A stretch of DNA of 44,423 nt from a virus (IMGVR_UViG_3300027736_000080:1-44423), one strand, 5' to 3'; positions 23,531-32,107 are shown, numbered from the stretch's first letter. Translations and numbers: made by a program. The notes: a model not told the origin generated them from the letters alone.

Positions 23531-24601
23531 ATGTATTCTACCACCGTTTATCTTTACCAACAAATCACACGAGTGCTACTAGTAGACACCAGTGGAGGAT
23601 ACTTTACTGCGAGGTATGACCCTGTGTACGCAAGAACCCTAACCATTAACAAAGGTGTTGACAATGTGCTGTTGTTTGAGTTTATAAATCAAGACCAGAA
23701 ACCTGTGAACATCACTGGCAGCACATTTGTGTTCCGACTGATTGATCAAGCCGGCGGCCAACTGCTGTTGGCCAAAGATATGGAAACACTGAGTGCAAGC
23801 ACAGGACGAGTCAAAGTGGTGCTAGACAGCTCAGATACTATCAATATTCAAGCACAACCTGCCAGCTACAGCATACAACGTGCTGCTGGTGACTATATTC
23901 AGGCAGCATACACCGGCGCTGACAGTTCTGCCAGGGCTGATTGCAATATTGTGGACAGTGTATTTCCCAGTTTTATTCCTAGTGCAGATTGTACTGTACC
24001 TGATTTGTATGGCAAGAATCAATATGTTGGTGCAGCACCCACAGCATTCCCTGATTGGGCATTAACTCCGCAACCCATCAACAGCATTCAAGCAACTGAA
24101 TTTTATTCCAGCTATATCAATACCAACCAAACAGCATTTACCACAATCAAGTTTGATCTAGTACATTACACAGGCACAGTCAAAGTACAAGCAGCTGAAA
24201 ACTACGAAGCTGTTTGGAAAGATGTATCAGAAGCTCGCCAATATTTAGATGCCACAGTAAGTGATTACTTCAACATAGTGGGATTCCATCCTTTGCTTAG
24301 ATTGGCCATGAACAACAGCATTGGTTATGGGGCCAGCGGTTCTGCCAACGTGGTCGATGGTGTGGTTACTGGCATTAGTTTGACAAATTTAGGTCAATAT
24401 TACGTGGCTGCACCGTATGTGCAGATCCTGGGTAATGGTGCAGGTGCTGAAGCAGTAGCCACCGTCAATCCGGGCGGCACAGTCAGTTCAATCAACGTGA
24501 CCAATGGTGGATCAGGGTACCTTCCGTTGCAGTTCCAAGGATCATTGGCTGCCACAGTGATATTCTCAAATGGCTTGATACAGAACGTACAGTACCGATA
24601 A
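23531..24601 (+). CDS. Virion protein, probably tail or baseplate
   Basis: This 356-residue protein has an N-terminal beta-rich domain (LTINKGVDNVLLFEFINQDQ, TFVFRLIDQAGGQLLLAKDM) resembling N-terminal domains of phage baseplate and tail proteins. The C-terminal third carries two repeats of a GxGAGAEAVATV and GGSGYL type, widespread in phage tail fibre and baseplate proteins. No catalytic motif is visible. A late-type octamer lies 7 bases upstream. A terminator was not found before the primase promoter that follows. Confidence 0.75.
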   Translation: MYSTTVYLYQQITRVLLVDTSGGYFTARYDPVYARTLTINKGVDNVLLFEFINQDQKPVNITGSTFVFRLIDQAGGQLLLAKDMETLSASTGRVKVVLDSSDTINIQAQPASYSIQRAAGDYIQAAYTGADSSARADCNIVDSVFPSFIPSADCTVPDLYGKNQYVGAAPTAFPDWALTPQPINSIQATEFYSSYINTNQTAFTTIKFDLVHYTGTVKVQAAENYEAVWKDVSEARQYLDATVSDYFNIVGFHPLLRLAMNNSIGYGASGSANVVDGVVTGISLTNLGQYYVAAPYVQILGNGAGAEAVATVNPGGTVSSINVTNGGSGYLPLQFQGSLAATVIFSNGLIQNVQYR

Positions 24602-24604
24602 TTG

Positions 24605-24633
24605 TTGCTATTACTAGACAAATCTGTTAAAAT
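24605..24633 (+). promoter_or_regulatory. Early promoter of the primase operon, at the start codon
   Basis: TTGCTA (24605-24610), 17-bp spacer, TAAAAT (24628-24633). Six bases separate the -10 from the ATG at 24640, predicting a leaderless primase transcript. Confidence 0.65.
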
Positions 24634-24639
24634 ATACGG

Positions 24640-25626
24640 ATGCTAGACATCCTACAGTATTTGCCAGCAAAACGAAAAGCTACACCGTCAGGTTGGGTAA
24701 GTTTCAATGCGGTTTGTTGTCAACACAATGGTGGAGGCACAGCAGATCGGCGCAGCCGAGGAGGTCTCAAACCCACAGAACAAGGTTGGAGTTATCACTG
24801 CTTCAACTGCAACTACACCGCTAGCTTTATCCTTGGCCGTACAGTGAGTTTTAAGGCCCGCAGGCTCTTGGGCTGGTTAGGTGTGCCGGATGTTGATATT
24901 GATATATTAAACTTGGAAAGTTTGAGACATCGCAGTGTGCATGGCATCTTGGATGATCGCCAAAGAATGTTCAACACATTGGCAGATATACAATTTGAAG
25001 AACAAGAACTACCGGCATTGAGTGAGTTATTGACAAGCGAAGATCCTTATAGAGATTATCTAAGGCAACGATGTGTGCCAGATGACTATCCTGTGATGAT
25101 ACAGGATCATCCGGAAAGAGCATGGAAACATCGCCCTAGCGTGATCATCCCATTTACACATGATGATCGCGTAGTAGGGCACACACAAAGATTTTTAGAT
25201 AATCGCATGCCCAAATACATCAGCAACAGCCAACCAGGATATGTATTTGGAACAGACTTACAACACAACGACTGGACTCATGCAATTATAGTAGAAGGCA
25301 TATTTGATGCACTATGTATCAGTGGCCTGGCGGTAATGCACAACACCATATCAGACGAGCAAGCACGGCTGATTCGTAGCCTAGGCCGAGAAATTACTGT
25401 GGTGCCAGACCAAGACTTGGCAGGTATGGAACTGGTGGATCGTGCAGTGGAACTAGGGTGGGCAGTAAGTATGCCACCTTGGCCCGACAATGTCAAAGAT
25501 GTCAACGACTGTGTGGTTCGTTATGGACAATTGGCTACTTTGCTAACTATATTTGAGAACCGAGAAACTAGTCGAATCAAAATTGAAATGCGTAAACGTA
25601 ATCTCCTAAAACAATTTCAAAAATAA
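24640..25626 (+). CDS. 61: gp61-type DNA primase
   Basis: This 328-residue primase makes RNA primers for the lagging strand with the gp41 helicase. The N-terminal zinc-binding domain has CCQH (26-29) and CFNC (54-57). The TOPRIM catalytic fold shows IIVEGIFDALC with Glu219 and VVPDQDLAGM with Asp257/Asp259. A C-terminal basic helical tail (RIKIEMRKRNLLKQFQK) may contact the helicase. Length fits T4 gp61 (342). A leaderless-type early promoter precedes it. One glycosyltransferase-like gene separates it from the helicase gene. Confidence 0.94.
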   Translation: MLDILQYLPAKRKATPSGWVSFNAVCCQHNGGGTADRRSRGGLKPTEQGWSYHCFNCNYTASFILGRTVSFKARRLLGWLGVPDVDIDILNLESLRHRSVHGILDDRQRMFNTLADIQFEEQELPALSELLTSEDPYRDYLRQRCVPDDYPVMIQDHPERAWKHRPSVIIPFTHDDRVVGHTQRFLDNRMPKYISNSQPGYVFGTDLQHNDWTHAIIVEGIFDALCISGLAVMHNTISDEQARLIRSLGREITVVPDQDLAGMELVDRAVELGWAVSMPPWPDNVKDVNDCVVRYGQLATLLTIFENRETSRIKIEMRKRNLLKQFQK

Positions 25627-25629
25627 CAA

Positions 25630-26700
25630 ATGCATAAATTCAACCATTTACATAATATACTCTATAGAAATCGAACAATAGGTGGTAATACACAAATGTG
25701 GGCTTATCGAGGTATTACAGCTTGGTATTCTAAAAATAACCAATTTGATCTGTTGGAATTTAACAATACAGTTGATACTGTGGTAATCAATGATTACAAT
25801 GCCAACTCAAAATTAACTGCTTATCGTGCCCACGGACAATTGTTAGAAGGTCATATCGATTACTGGTTTCCACTAGATCAAGCCCAAGACTGTGTGGTTT
25901 TTGCTGGATACAAAAATTATACTCAATATGCAAACAATGTAACAAGTATAGGTTTTGATTTTTTTGATTTCATGGTGCATGAGATATTTTCTGAGCCTTG
26001 TTTTTACAACGAAGTAAATCGTCAAGGAGTTGAACATGCTGAATATGATGTGTGCATTCCAGTGGGCTATTATAGAACGCATAGATATTTGTTTTTACAA
26101 CATCTAGTAGACACTCAAAAAAATCTCAAAATAGTGACTGATAGCAGACAAACTATGTTACCAACTGAATTTACTTTTGATAAGTTGAATATGGAACCTT
26201 ATCTTAATAAAATTGGAGCATCCAAGTTTGAATGTCACACCACACAACAAAGTTTTTATAAATTAGCCAGCATGGCGTTGATGCAAATGCCTCATAAACT
26301 TATGCATGCAGCTTGTAGAGTCAATGTAGCGTTAGAAACCACAGTGCGAGATACTGATCAACCATATCTCACTGAAAAAACTTACAAAATTCTAGCACAA
26401 GCCAGACCTTTTGTGATCTATGGAGATCGCAATACACTAAAAAAACTAAAGTCAAAGGGATTTAAAACATTTGATAAATTCTGTGACGAAAGTTATGATC
26501 AGGAACCTGATCTGAATATACGTGCAAAGAAAGCAGTGGATGCAGTATGTCAATTGGTAGAGGCTTGCAAAACTAGCGCCGCTGAGATCAATGAGATCTG
26601 CAGGTTCAATCAACATAACTATTTCAGTCAAGAAAGATTGCATAATGAGTTGGCAGACTTTGGAAAATTGTGTTTAGATAAAGTGTTTATTGGGAGTTAA
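25630..26700 (+). CDS. Exostosin/GT47-like phage protein
   Basis: This 356-residue protein has a C-terminal block (about 230-285) with VNVALETTVRDTDQPYLTEK, then ARPFVIYGDRNTLKKLKSKG and DESYDQEPD. The order TEKTYKxLAxxRPFxIxG, GFKTF, DESYD fits the C-terminal half of exostosin-like glycosyltransferases often seen in phages and bacteria. The N-terminal half is not recognisable. It lies four bases after the primase stop and ends 1 base before the helicase start, inside the replication operon. Glycosyltransferase activity is likely but not proven by a catalytic motif. Confidence 0.6.
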   Translation: MHKFNHLHNILYRNRTIGGNTQMWAYRGITAWYSKNNQFDLLEFNNTVDTVVINDYNANSKLTAYRAHGQLLEGHIDYWFPLDQAQDCVVFAGYKNYTQYANNVTSIGFDFFDFMVHEIFSEPCFYNEVNRQGVEHAEYDVCIPVGYYRTHRYLFLQHLVDTQKNLKIVTDSRQTMLPTEFTFDKLNMEPYLNKIGASKFECHTTQQSFYKLASMALMQMPHKLMHAACRVNVALETTVRDTDQPYLTEKTYKILAQARPFVIYGDRNTLKKLKSKGFKTFDKFCDESYDQEPDLNIRAKKAVDAVCQLVEACKTSAAEINEICRFNQHNYFSQERLHNELADFGKLCLDKVFIGS

Positions 26701-26701
26701 A

Positions 26702-28147
26702 TTGTTAAAAGATTACGGAATTGAAGTACAAAAATTATTCTTGGAAATGATGTTGGAGGATGCTGCTAGCTATGTGCGTATCCAAAACATTTACAATCCA
26801 GAAAATTTTGATAGAAGTCTACGACCTGCGGCTGTGTTTATCAAAGAACACAGCGAAAAGCACAAGACATTGCCGGACTTGACTCAGATTGCAGCTACCA
26901 CTGGAATCAAATTGCAATCAGTTCCAGACTTGAATGAAGGGCACTATGACTGGTTCATGGAAGAGTTTGAAGCATTCACACGCAGGCAAGAACTAGAACG
27001 TGCCATATTAAAGTCAGCAGATCTGCTAGAAAAAGGCGAATACGGCCCAGTGGAAAAGCTGATCAAAGATGCGGTACAAATCAGCTTGACCAAGGACATG
27101 GGCACAGATTACTTTGCCAATCCCAGCGAACGTATAAACAAATACTTTAACTCAGGCGGCCAAGTCAGTACAGGGTGGCCACAACTGGATAGATTGTTGT
27201 ATGGTGGTTTCAGTCGCGGCGAACTAAACATCTTTGCCGGAGGATCGGGTTCAGGCAAGAGCTTGGTCATGATGAACATTGCATTAAATTGGTTGCAACA
27301 AGGATTGAGTGGAGTGTATGTCACACTAGAATTGAGTGAAGATCTAACCAGCTTACGTACAGATGCCATGCTCACAAACATGAGCACCAAGGACATACGT
27401 AGAGACATTGACACCACAGAGCTCAAAGTCAAAATGATGGCCAAGAAGTCCGGCAATTATCAAGTCAAAGGTTTGCCAGCACAAAGCAACATCAATGACA
27501 TCAGATCATACTTGAAAGAGTATCAGATACAAACAGGCAAAAAAGTGGACTTTGTGATGATAGATTATTTGGATTTGTTGATGCCAATCAGCGTCAAAGT
27601 CAATCCCAATGATCAGTTTATCAAAGACAAATATGTCAGTGAAGAACTACGTAACTTGGCCAAAGAACTGCAAATATTAATGGTAACTGCTAGTCAGTTG
27701 AATCGTAGTGCAGTGGAAGAAGTAGAATTTGATCACAGTCACATTGCCGGTGGTATCAGTAAGATCAACACAGCAGACAATGTGTTTGGTATTTTTACCA
27801 GCAGATCCATGAAAGAACGCGGCAAGTATCAGATACAATGTATGAAAAGTCGTAGTTCAACTGGTGTGGGTCAGAAGATTGATTTGGAATACAACATTGA
27901 AACCATGCGTATTACAGACGAAGGTGGTGATGAAGGAACTGGTTATAACAAACCACAAACATCAATCATGGATTCAATCAAGGCCAAGAGTCAAGTTGTT
28001 GTCAACGACAACGCTGCGTGGCAAGCACCCACAGGAGGCACACATGCTTGGGATAAACCTGTGGTCAACCACGGTGAAGTTGCCAAAGTTGTTGGTGCAG
28101 TAGAAAGCACCAAACTCAAACAATTGCTGGGAAATATAAAGAAATAA
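26702..28147 (+). CDS. 41: gp41-type replicative DNA helicase
   Basis: This 481-residue DnaB-family helicase unwinds DNA at the fork with the gp61 primase. Walker A GGSGSGKS is at about 180-187 of the protein begun at TTG 26702, Walker B is VDFVMIDYLDLL, and QLNRSAVEE is the later conserved block. The start is TTG with the strong ribosome site GGGAG six bases upstream; no ATG lies nearby in frame. An upstream TTG at 26690 would bury that site. The C-terminus is disordered. Its stop (28145-28147) abuts the stop of the convergent fibre gene exactly. Confidence 0.93.
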   Translation: MLKDYGIEVQKLFLEMMLEDAASYVRIQNIYNPENFDRSLRPAAVFIKEHSEKHKTLPDLTQIAATTGIKLQSVPDLNEGHYDWFMEEFEAFTRRQELERAILKSADLLEKGEYGPVEKLIKDAVQISLTKDMGTDYFANPSERINKYFNSGGQVSTGWPQLDRLLYGGFSRGELNIFAGGSGSGKSLVMMNIALNWLQQGLSGVYVTLELSEDLTSLRTDAMLTNMSTKDIRRDIDTTELKVKMMAKKSGNYQVKGLPAQSNINDIRSYLKEYQIQTGKKVDFVMIDYLDLLMPISVKVNPNDQFIKDKYVSEELRNLAKELQILMVTASQLNRSAVEEVEFDHSHIAGGISKINTADNVFGIFTSRSMKERGKYQIQCMKSRSSTGVGQKIDLEYNIETMRITDEGGDEGTGYNKPQTSIMDSIKAKSQVVVNDNAAWQAPTGGTHAWDKPVVNHGEVAKVVGAVESTKLKQLLGNIKK

Positions 28148-29359
28148 TTAAGCAGCAGTGGTCACAGCAGTCCACGTGGTACTACCGGTTGTGTTCACAT
28201 ACATCCGTGTGGCAGTAGTAGATCCGTCAGTCCTCAAATAAAGACTGCCTTGTGCAGCTGACAAGGTTGGCGCACCAGATCCAAAAAACACACCAAGATT
28301 GGTAGTACTAGACATCAACAATCCAGCACCTGCTGTGCCGCCGGCAGGTACAGAAGTGGCAGCAAGCAATCTAATATTACCCGAAGATGACACAACCCCA
28401 CTTGATATTACATTGCCACCAGTTATGTTACCACTTGCACTTACGGTAGTAGATGCTATTGTACCAATAATATTGCCACCAGTTATGTTACCGGTTGCAC
28501 TAATCAATCCACCTGTTAATACATTACCAGCAGTGATATTACCAGTTGCACTAATCAATCCACCTGTGCGTATATTACCACCTGTGACATTACCTGTTGC
28601 ACTGACAAATCCCGATGCTGACACGTTACCAAGAGAAATATCTGTAACAGTTACATTTCCAAATATGTCGCCTCCCACATATAAATTTCCCGCAATACCT
28701 ACACCGCCTGCTACGATCAATGCACCTGTGGTGGTACTGCTGCTAGAAGTGGTAGCTGCCACGTTTACAGTGTTGGTATAATAACTTAAAGGTCTATTCA
28801 AATCAAACACAGTAACAGTAGTACCACCGTCACTGGTAACAAAACCAAATTCGTAATATCCAGTAGCACCAAATGTGATCACATTGCTGCTGATACCTTG
28901 TATGCCAGTAAGTCCCAGGGTGACCGCAGCCGGAAGAGTCATGGTATAACTAGTATTGGTAATGTTGGCCTGCACTCGCATCATGCCCACAGTGCCCGAC
29001 GCTGGCCAATTGCTAAATCCCAATGTTATGCTGCCGCTGGTGCTGACAGTTTGATAATGTCCAGACGAATAGTCCAACGTAATGGCTCCCGATGTCACAG
29101 TGTTTTGTACAATGCTGCCGGAAAAATCACGGATCAGTGCAGAGTAGATCAATTGATCGCCCATGTTGTTGTCCAGGGTGGTGCCACTCAATGCACTCTT
29201 GAGCACAGCTTTGTTTTCCAACTCAGTTATTTCGTTTGCGGCGTAGGTAAAATTGGTTTGGATGTTGGTAAAGTTGTCACGGAATCCCTGTGTGTTGTTA
29301 GGCACGCCGGCAACCGGGTAGTTGGCGTCGATGTTTTGTGGGTTGATGCTGCTGGTCAT
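28148..29359 (-). CDS. Repetitive tail-fibre-like protein
   Basis: This 403-residue protein is rich in Ser, Thr, Gly and Asn. Its C-terminal half has tandem GLISATGNITGGN-type units of about 17-20 residues, as in beta-structured phage fibres. The N-terminal NIDANYPVAGVPNNTQGF block is common to fibre and structural proteins of aquatic T4-like phages. A late-type octamer 21 bases before the start, plus an AAGGA ribosome site, fit late expression. The gene is on the strand opposite to its neighbours; the repeats could allow host-range change by recombination. Confidence 0.85.
   Translation of the reverse strand: MTSSINPQNIDANYPVAGVPNNTQGFRDNFTNIQTNFTYAANEITELENKAVLKSALSGTTLDNNMGDQLIYSALIRDFSGSIVQNTVTSGAITLDYSSGHYQTVSTSGSITLGFSNWPASGTVGMMRVQANITNTSYTMTLPAAVTLGLTGIQGISSNVITFGATGYYEFGFVTSDGGTTVTVFDLNRPLSYYTNTVNVAATTSSSSTTTGALIVAGGVGIAGNLYVGGDIFGNVTVTDISLGNVSASGFVSATGNVTGGNIRTGGLISATGNITAGNVLTGGLISATGNITGGNIIGTIASTTVSASGNITGGNVISSGVVSSSGNIRLLAATSVPAGGTAGAGLLMSSTTNLGVFFGSGAPTLSAAQGSLYLRTDGSTTATRMYVNTTGSTTWTAVTTAA
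28412..28625 (-). repeat. Degenerate tandem repeats in the fibre gene
   Basis: Four units begin near 28412, 28472, 28523 and 28574 (60, 51 and 51 bases apart). Shared blocks include ATTGCCACCAGTTATGTTAC twice and GTTGCACTAATCAATCCACC twice. Unit length is a multiple of three, so units can be gained or lost in frame. Confidence 0.75.
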
Positions 29360-29380
29360 TGGGTTTGTCCTTGTTATAGA

Positions 29381-29388
29381 TATTTATT
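29381..29388 (-). promoter_or_regulatory. Late-type octamer AATAAATA for the fibre gene
   Basis: The octamer ends 21 bases before the minus-strand ATG at 29359, leaving a leader with ribosome site AAGGA. Confidence 0.65.
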
Positions 29389-29402
29389 CACATCCAGAAA
29401 TC

Positions 29403-29410
29403 GCTAAATA
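29403..29410 (+). promoter_or_regulatory. Late-type octamer GCTAAATA for the 29432 operon
   Basis: The octamer ends 21 bases before the ATG at 29432, mirroring the minus-strand octamer at 29381-29388 at exactly the same distance from its gene. Confidence 0.65.
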
Positions 29411-29431
29411 ATCCAAAGGTCACTGATTTAC

Positions 29432-29680
29432 ATGCAAAAGAAAACACGCAGCATACTAGAAGAACTAGACAGTCTGTACATCGAGCGAGATCGTCGGTTG
29501 GTGATAGAAAATCGCGCGAGCAACGTGATAGCCAATGCCATTAGGTTGTTGGAGCAGATTGAATCAGAATTTGATGCTGAAACAGCAGAGAATCTCACTA
29601 GAAAATTCCTCAATGCCATACGAACAAAAAACGCTGGTAAATTTTCTCGATCAGTAAGGAAAACAGATGCAAATTCATGA
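29432..29680 (+). CDS. Small helical protein of unknown function
   Basis: This 82-residue, highly charged, almost certainly helical protein reads MQKKTRSILEELDSLYIERD and NRASNVIANAIRLLEQIE, with a basic C-terminus. I recall very similar small proteins in T4-like cyanophages, where their role is unknown. A late-type octamer is upstream, and the gene overlaps the next by 14 bases, so it belongs to the late block ending in the nucleotidyltransferase-ligase fusion. No catalytic motif. Confidence 0.78.
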   Translation: MQKKTRSILEELDSLYIERDRRLVIENRASNVIANAIRLLEQIESEFDAETAENLTRKFLNAIRTKNAGKFSRSVRKTDANS

Positions 29681-30152
29681 ACTGACTAGAAAATCTCGCG
29701 TCAATGAAGATGCTGCGCCAAACACGTCATTGATGGTTAATCGGGCTGCACAGAACATGCAACGGCAGTGGTCTCAGCAGGTGTCTCAGGCCCTGGCAGC
29801 AGATGCAGTCACTGACACTGCGCGACTCAGTCCACAGTCTAAAACTTCATTAAAAAAAGCATTGAACTCAATAGTGGCACAGAGTCAATTCCTTGGCGGT
29901 ATGGATTTTACAAATTTAAGCCAAATGGTATCTCAAACAGATGACAATGGTGCCTATACTCCAGTCTACATCAATCAAGCTGATACCATAATGAATCAAT
30001 TGTATTCAGGTATACGTCAGTTGGGTAATCTTGACGTGGAAAAAGTTGACACTAGAGAATTGGCTGAATTTCGAATAATTGCACAAGCTGCATATGAAGC
30101 AGGAGTTTTGATGCAAACTCACCCCAAACAGCAAGCAGGCACAGCACCATGA
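29667..30152 (+). CDS. Unknown protein encoded before the ligase-like fusion
   Basis: This 161-residue helical protein with many Gln and Asn residues (NRAAQNMQRQWSQQVSQALA, KTSLKKALNSIVAQS, QADTIMNQLYSGIRQLGN) ends in a flexible KQQAGTAP tail. No enzyme motif is visible. The ATG has the ribosome site AGGA a few bases upstream inside the preceding gene, and its stop overlaps the next start as ATGA. Tight coupling to the 652-residue nucleotidyltransferase-ligase protein suggests they act together or are both virion components. Confidence 0.7.
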   Translation: MQIHELTRKSRVNEDAAPNTSLMVNRAAQNMQRQWSQQVSQALAADAVTDTARLSPQSKTSLKKALNSIVAQSQFLGGMDFTNLSQMVSQTDDNGAYTPVYINQADTIMNQLYSGIRQLGNLDVEKVDTRELAEFRIIAQAAYEAGVLMQTHPKQQAGTAP

Positions 30153-32107
30153 GATATCTATTAGAAGGCGGCAATGTATTCAAAGGGCCCGGGGGCGAGC
30201 CACTCACACAGCGTATTAATCGTCAAGATGTACCTGCCACTATCCAATGGATAGAACAAGTCACTGGATTAGATTTCAGCAGCGAGATAGGAGAAGATGG
30301 CATCCCCACACGCTGGCTTGGGTCAACCGGCAAAGCCCCCTCATCGGGAGACCTGGATCTTGCTGTGGATCTGAATGAAGTTTCAAAAGAACAATTGGCT
30401 GGGATACTTTCTCAATTTGTACAAAGCCAAGGACTAGATCCTAGAGAATGGGTCAAGAAGGGTGGGGAAGTACATTTAAAAACACCCATTGCTGGTGATG
30501 CCAATCGTGGATTTGTGCAAACTGACTTCATGTTCTTTCCCAATCTGGATTGGGGACAGTTCTTTTATGGCGGAGGCACAGACTCAGCTTACAAAGGCAT
30601 GAATCGCAACGTGCTGATGAGCAGCATAGCTAAAAAACTAGGTCTCAAAGTAGGTGCCAATGGCATGTTCTCTAGAACCACAAATCAACTGGTACAAGGC
30701 GGCATGGATCCGGACTATGTAGCCGGTGTGTTGTTGGGGCAAGGTGCCACTCGTGCTAATCTCAAGAATGTAGAATCAATCTATGCTGCACTGGCCAACG
30801 ATCCTGACCGTGATACCAAGCTGGCCGATTTCCGTGGTTACTTGGCTGGCGAAGGCTTGCAAGAGCCAGACCAAACAGTAAAAGAAAGTGATGCATATTT
30901 CCTAGCTAGATTACGAGATCGTATTGTGAATCGTGGATATGTAGCACTAGTTGAACATCAACGCCCAGTGATTGAAGCTGCAGAAGCTGGAGTTGGCGGC
31001 CGTGCCAAAGGTATAGAGCATCTTGAAGATTATGTATTTCGCCAAGGCGCACCAGGCATACAGACGGCCCTGGACATTGTCAAACACGCTACAGAAGCAC
31101 CACAACAGACCACCACTGCTAAATGGGACGGAAAGCCTGCATTGATATTTGGCCGCAAACCGGACACTGGTGAATTTGTACTTACTGACGGGTCTGGATT
31201 TGATGCCAAAGGCTATGACGGCTTGGCTACCAGTCCGCAGATGATGGCTGATATACAAAATAATAGAGGCAGCAACAGAGACGATCTTATACAGATATAT
31301 GCTACATTGTTTCCAGTACTAGAAGCTGCGCTGCCACCAAACTTCCGTGGCTACGTCAAAGGTGATTTGTTGTTCATGCAAACACCACCTGTGATTGCTG
31401 GCAACTATGTGTTCAAACCCAACACCATTGAATATCGCATACCAGTTCGTAGTGCAATGGGACAACGTATTTCTGGCAATCCAGAAACTGGCGCGGCTCC
31501 GGCACAGATAGGCATCGCCATACATTCAATGTATGCAGATCGTGGAGAGCCACGACAGCCACTGCGAGGCATAACATTTACACCTGTTCCGGGACTGTTG
31601 CTAGAAAAACCTGCTACTCCTAAAGTGTTAGAAACTGAGACTAACTTAGAAAAGCAACTTAAACAGATCATACGCACACAAGGTCCAGCTATGAGAACAC
31701 TGTTCAACCCTGTTGAATTACGAGCTCAACAGATCACTGATCTGTTCAAGCTGGCAGTGGATTTTATCAACACCAAAGTGGGTTCTCCATTGCAATCTGC
31801 ACAACAGTTATTGTCTGAGTTTGGCCCGTGGTTGCAGTCACGTGTGAGCCCGCGCAAGTACGCTAATATAGTAGAGTATCTCAACAGTCCTACCAGCAAT
31901 GCACAAGCTCTAGCAGCGTCATTCGAAGCATTTGAATTGTTGCATGCCTTGAAAATGCATTTAAAAACTCAAGCCGATACAGCCAATCCTGGCGGCGAAG
32001 GCTGGGTGATGGCCACTCCTGCAGGCTACAGCAAGCTGGTCAGTAGGTTTGATCCCACTGCCTTTGCTGCTCAAAATCGTGCCCAAAACAATCCTCAACC
32101 CCAGTGA
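30149..32107 (+). CDS. Pol-beta-type nucleotidyltransferase fused to a ligase-like domain
   Basis: This is a 652-residue protein with two catalytic-type domains. Residues about 50-130 carry a minimal nucleotidyltransferase signature: Gly58-Ser59, Asp68-x-Asp70 in GDLDLAVD, and a third acid Asp126 in QTDFMFF. Residues about 287-435 look like a covalent nucleotidyltransferase (RNA/DNA ligase fold): motif I KWDG with Lys325, KGDLLFM (404-410) like motif III, IEYRIPV (428-434) like motif IV, and VFKP. The C-terminal 170 residues are helical and unassigned. The parts suggest nucleotide addition plus sealing, such as RNA end repair. Related ligase-like proteins occur in cyanophages; activity has not been shown. 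Confidence 0.72.
   Translation: MRYLLEGGNVFKGPGGEPLTQRINRQDVPATIQWIEQVTGLDFSSEIGEDGIPTRWLGSTGKAPSSGDLDLAVDLNEVSKEQLAGILSQFVQSQGLDPREWVKKGGEVHLKTPIAGDANRGFVQTDFMFFPNLDWGQFFYGGGTDSAYKGMNRNVLMSSIAKKLGLKVGANGMFSRTTNQLVQGGMDPDYVAGVLLGQGATRANLKNVESIYAALANDPDRDTKLADFRGYLAGEGLQEPDQTVKESDAYFLARLRDRIVNRGYVALVEHQRPVIEAAEAGVGGRAKGIEHLEDYVFRQGAPGIQTALDIVKHATEAPQQTTTAKWDGKPALIFGRKPDTGEFVLTDGSGFDAKGYDGLATSPQMMADIQNNRGSNRDDLIQIYATLFPVLEAALPPNFRGYVKGDLLFMQTPPVIAGNYVFKPNTIEYRIPVRSAMGQRISGNPETGAAPAQIGIAIHSMYADRGEPRQPLRGITFTPVPGLLLEKPATPKVLETETNLEKQLKQIIRTQGPAMRTLFNPVELRAQQITDLFKLAVDFINTKVGSPLQSAQQLLSEFGPWLQSRVSPRKYANIVEYLNSPTSNAQALAASFEAFELLHALKMHLKTQADTANPGGEGWVMATPAGYSKLVSRFDPTAFAAQNRAQNNPQPQ

Noticed and set aside
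28412-28625. Possible CRISPR-like repeats
   Set aside because: Units are degenerate, in frame and part of the fibre coding sequence; no unique spacers of constant length.
28299-28781. 160-residue open frame on plus strand inside the fibre gene
   Set aside because: Proline/valine-rich mirror of the repetitive fibre codons; no ribosome site; the minus-strand reading gives the coherent fibre protein.
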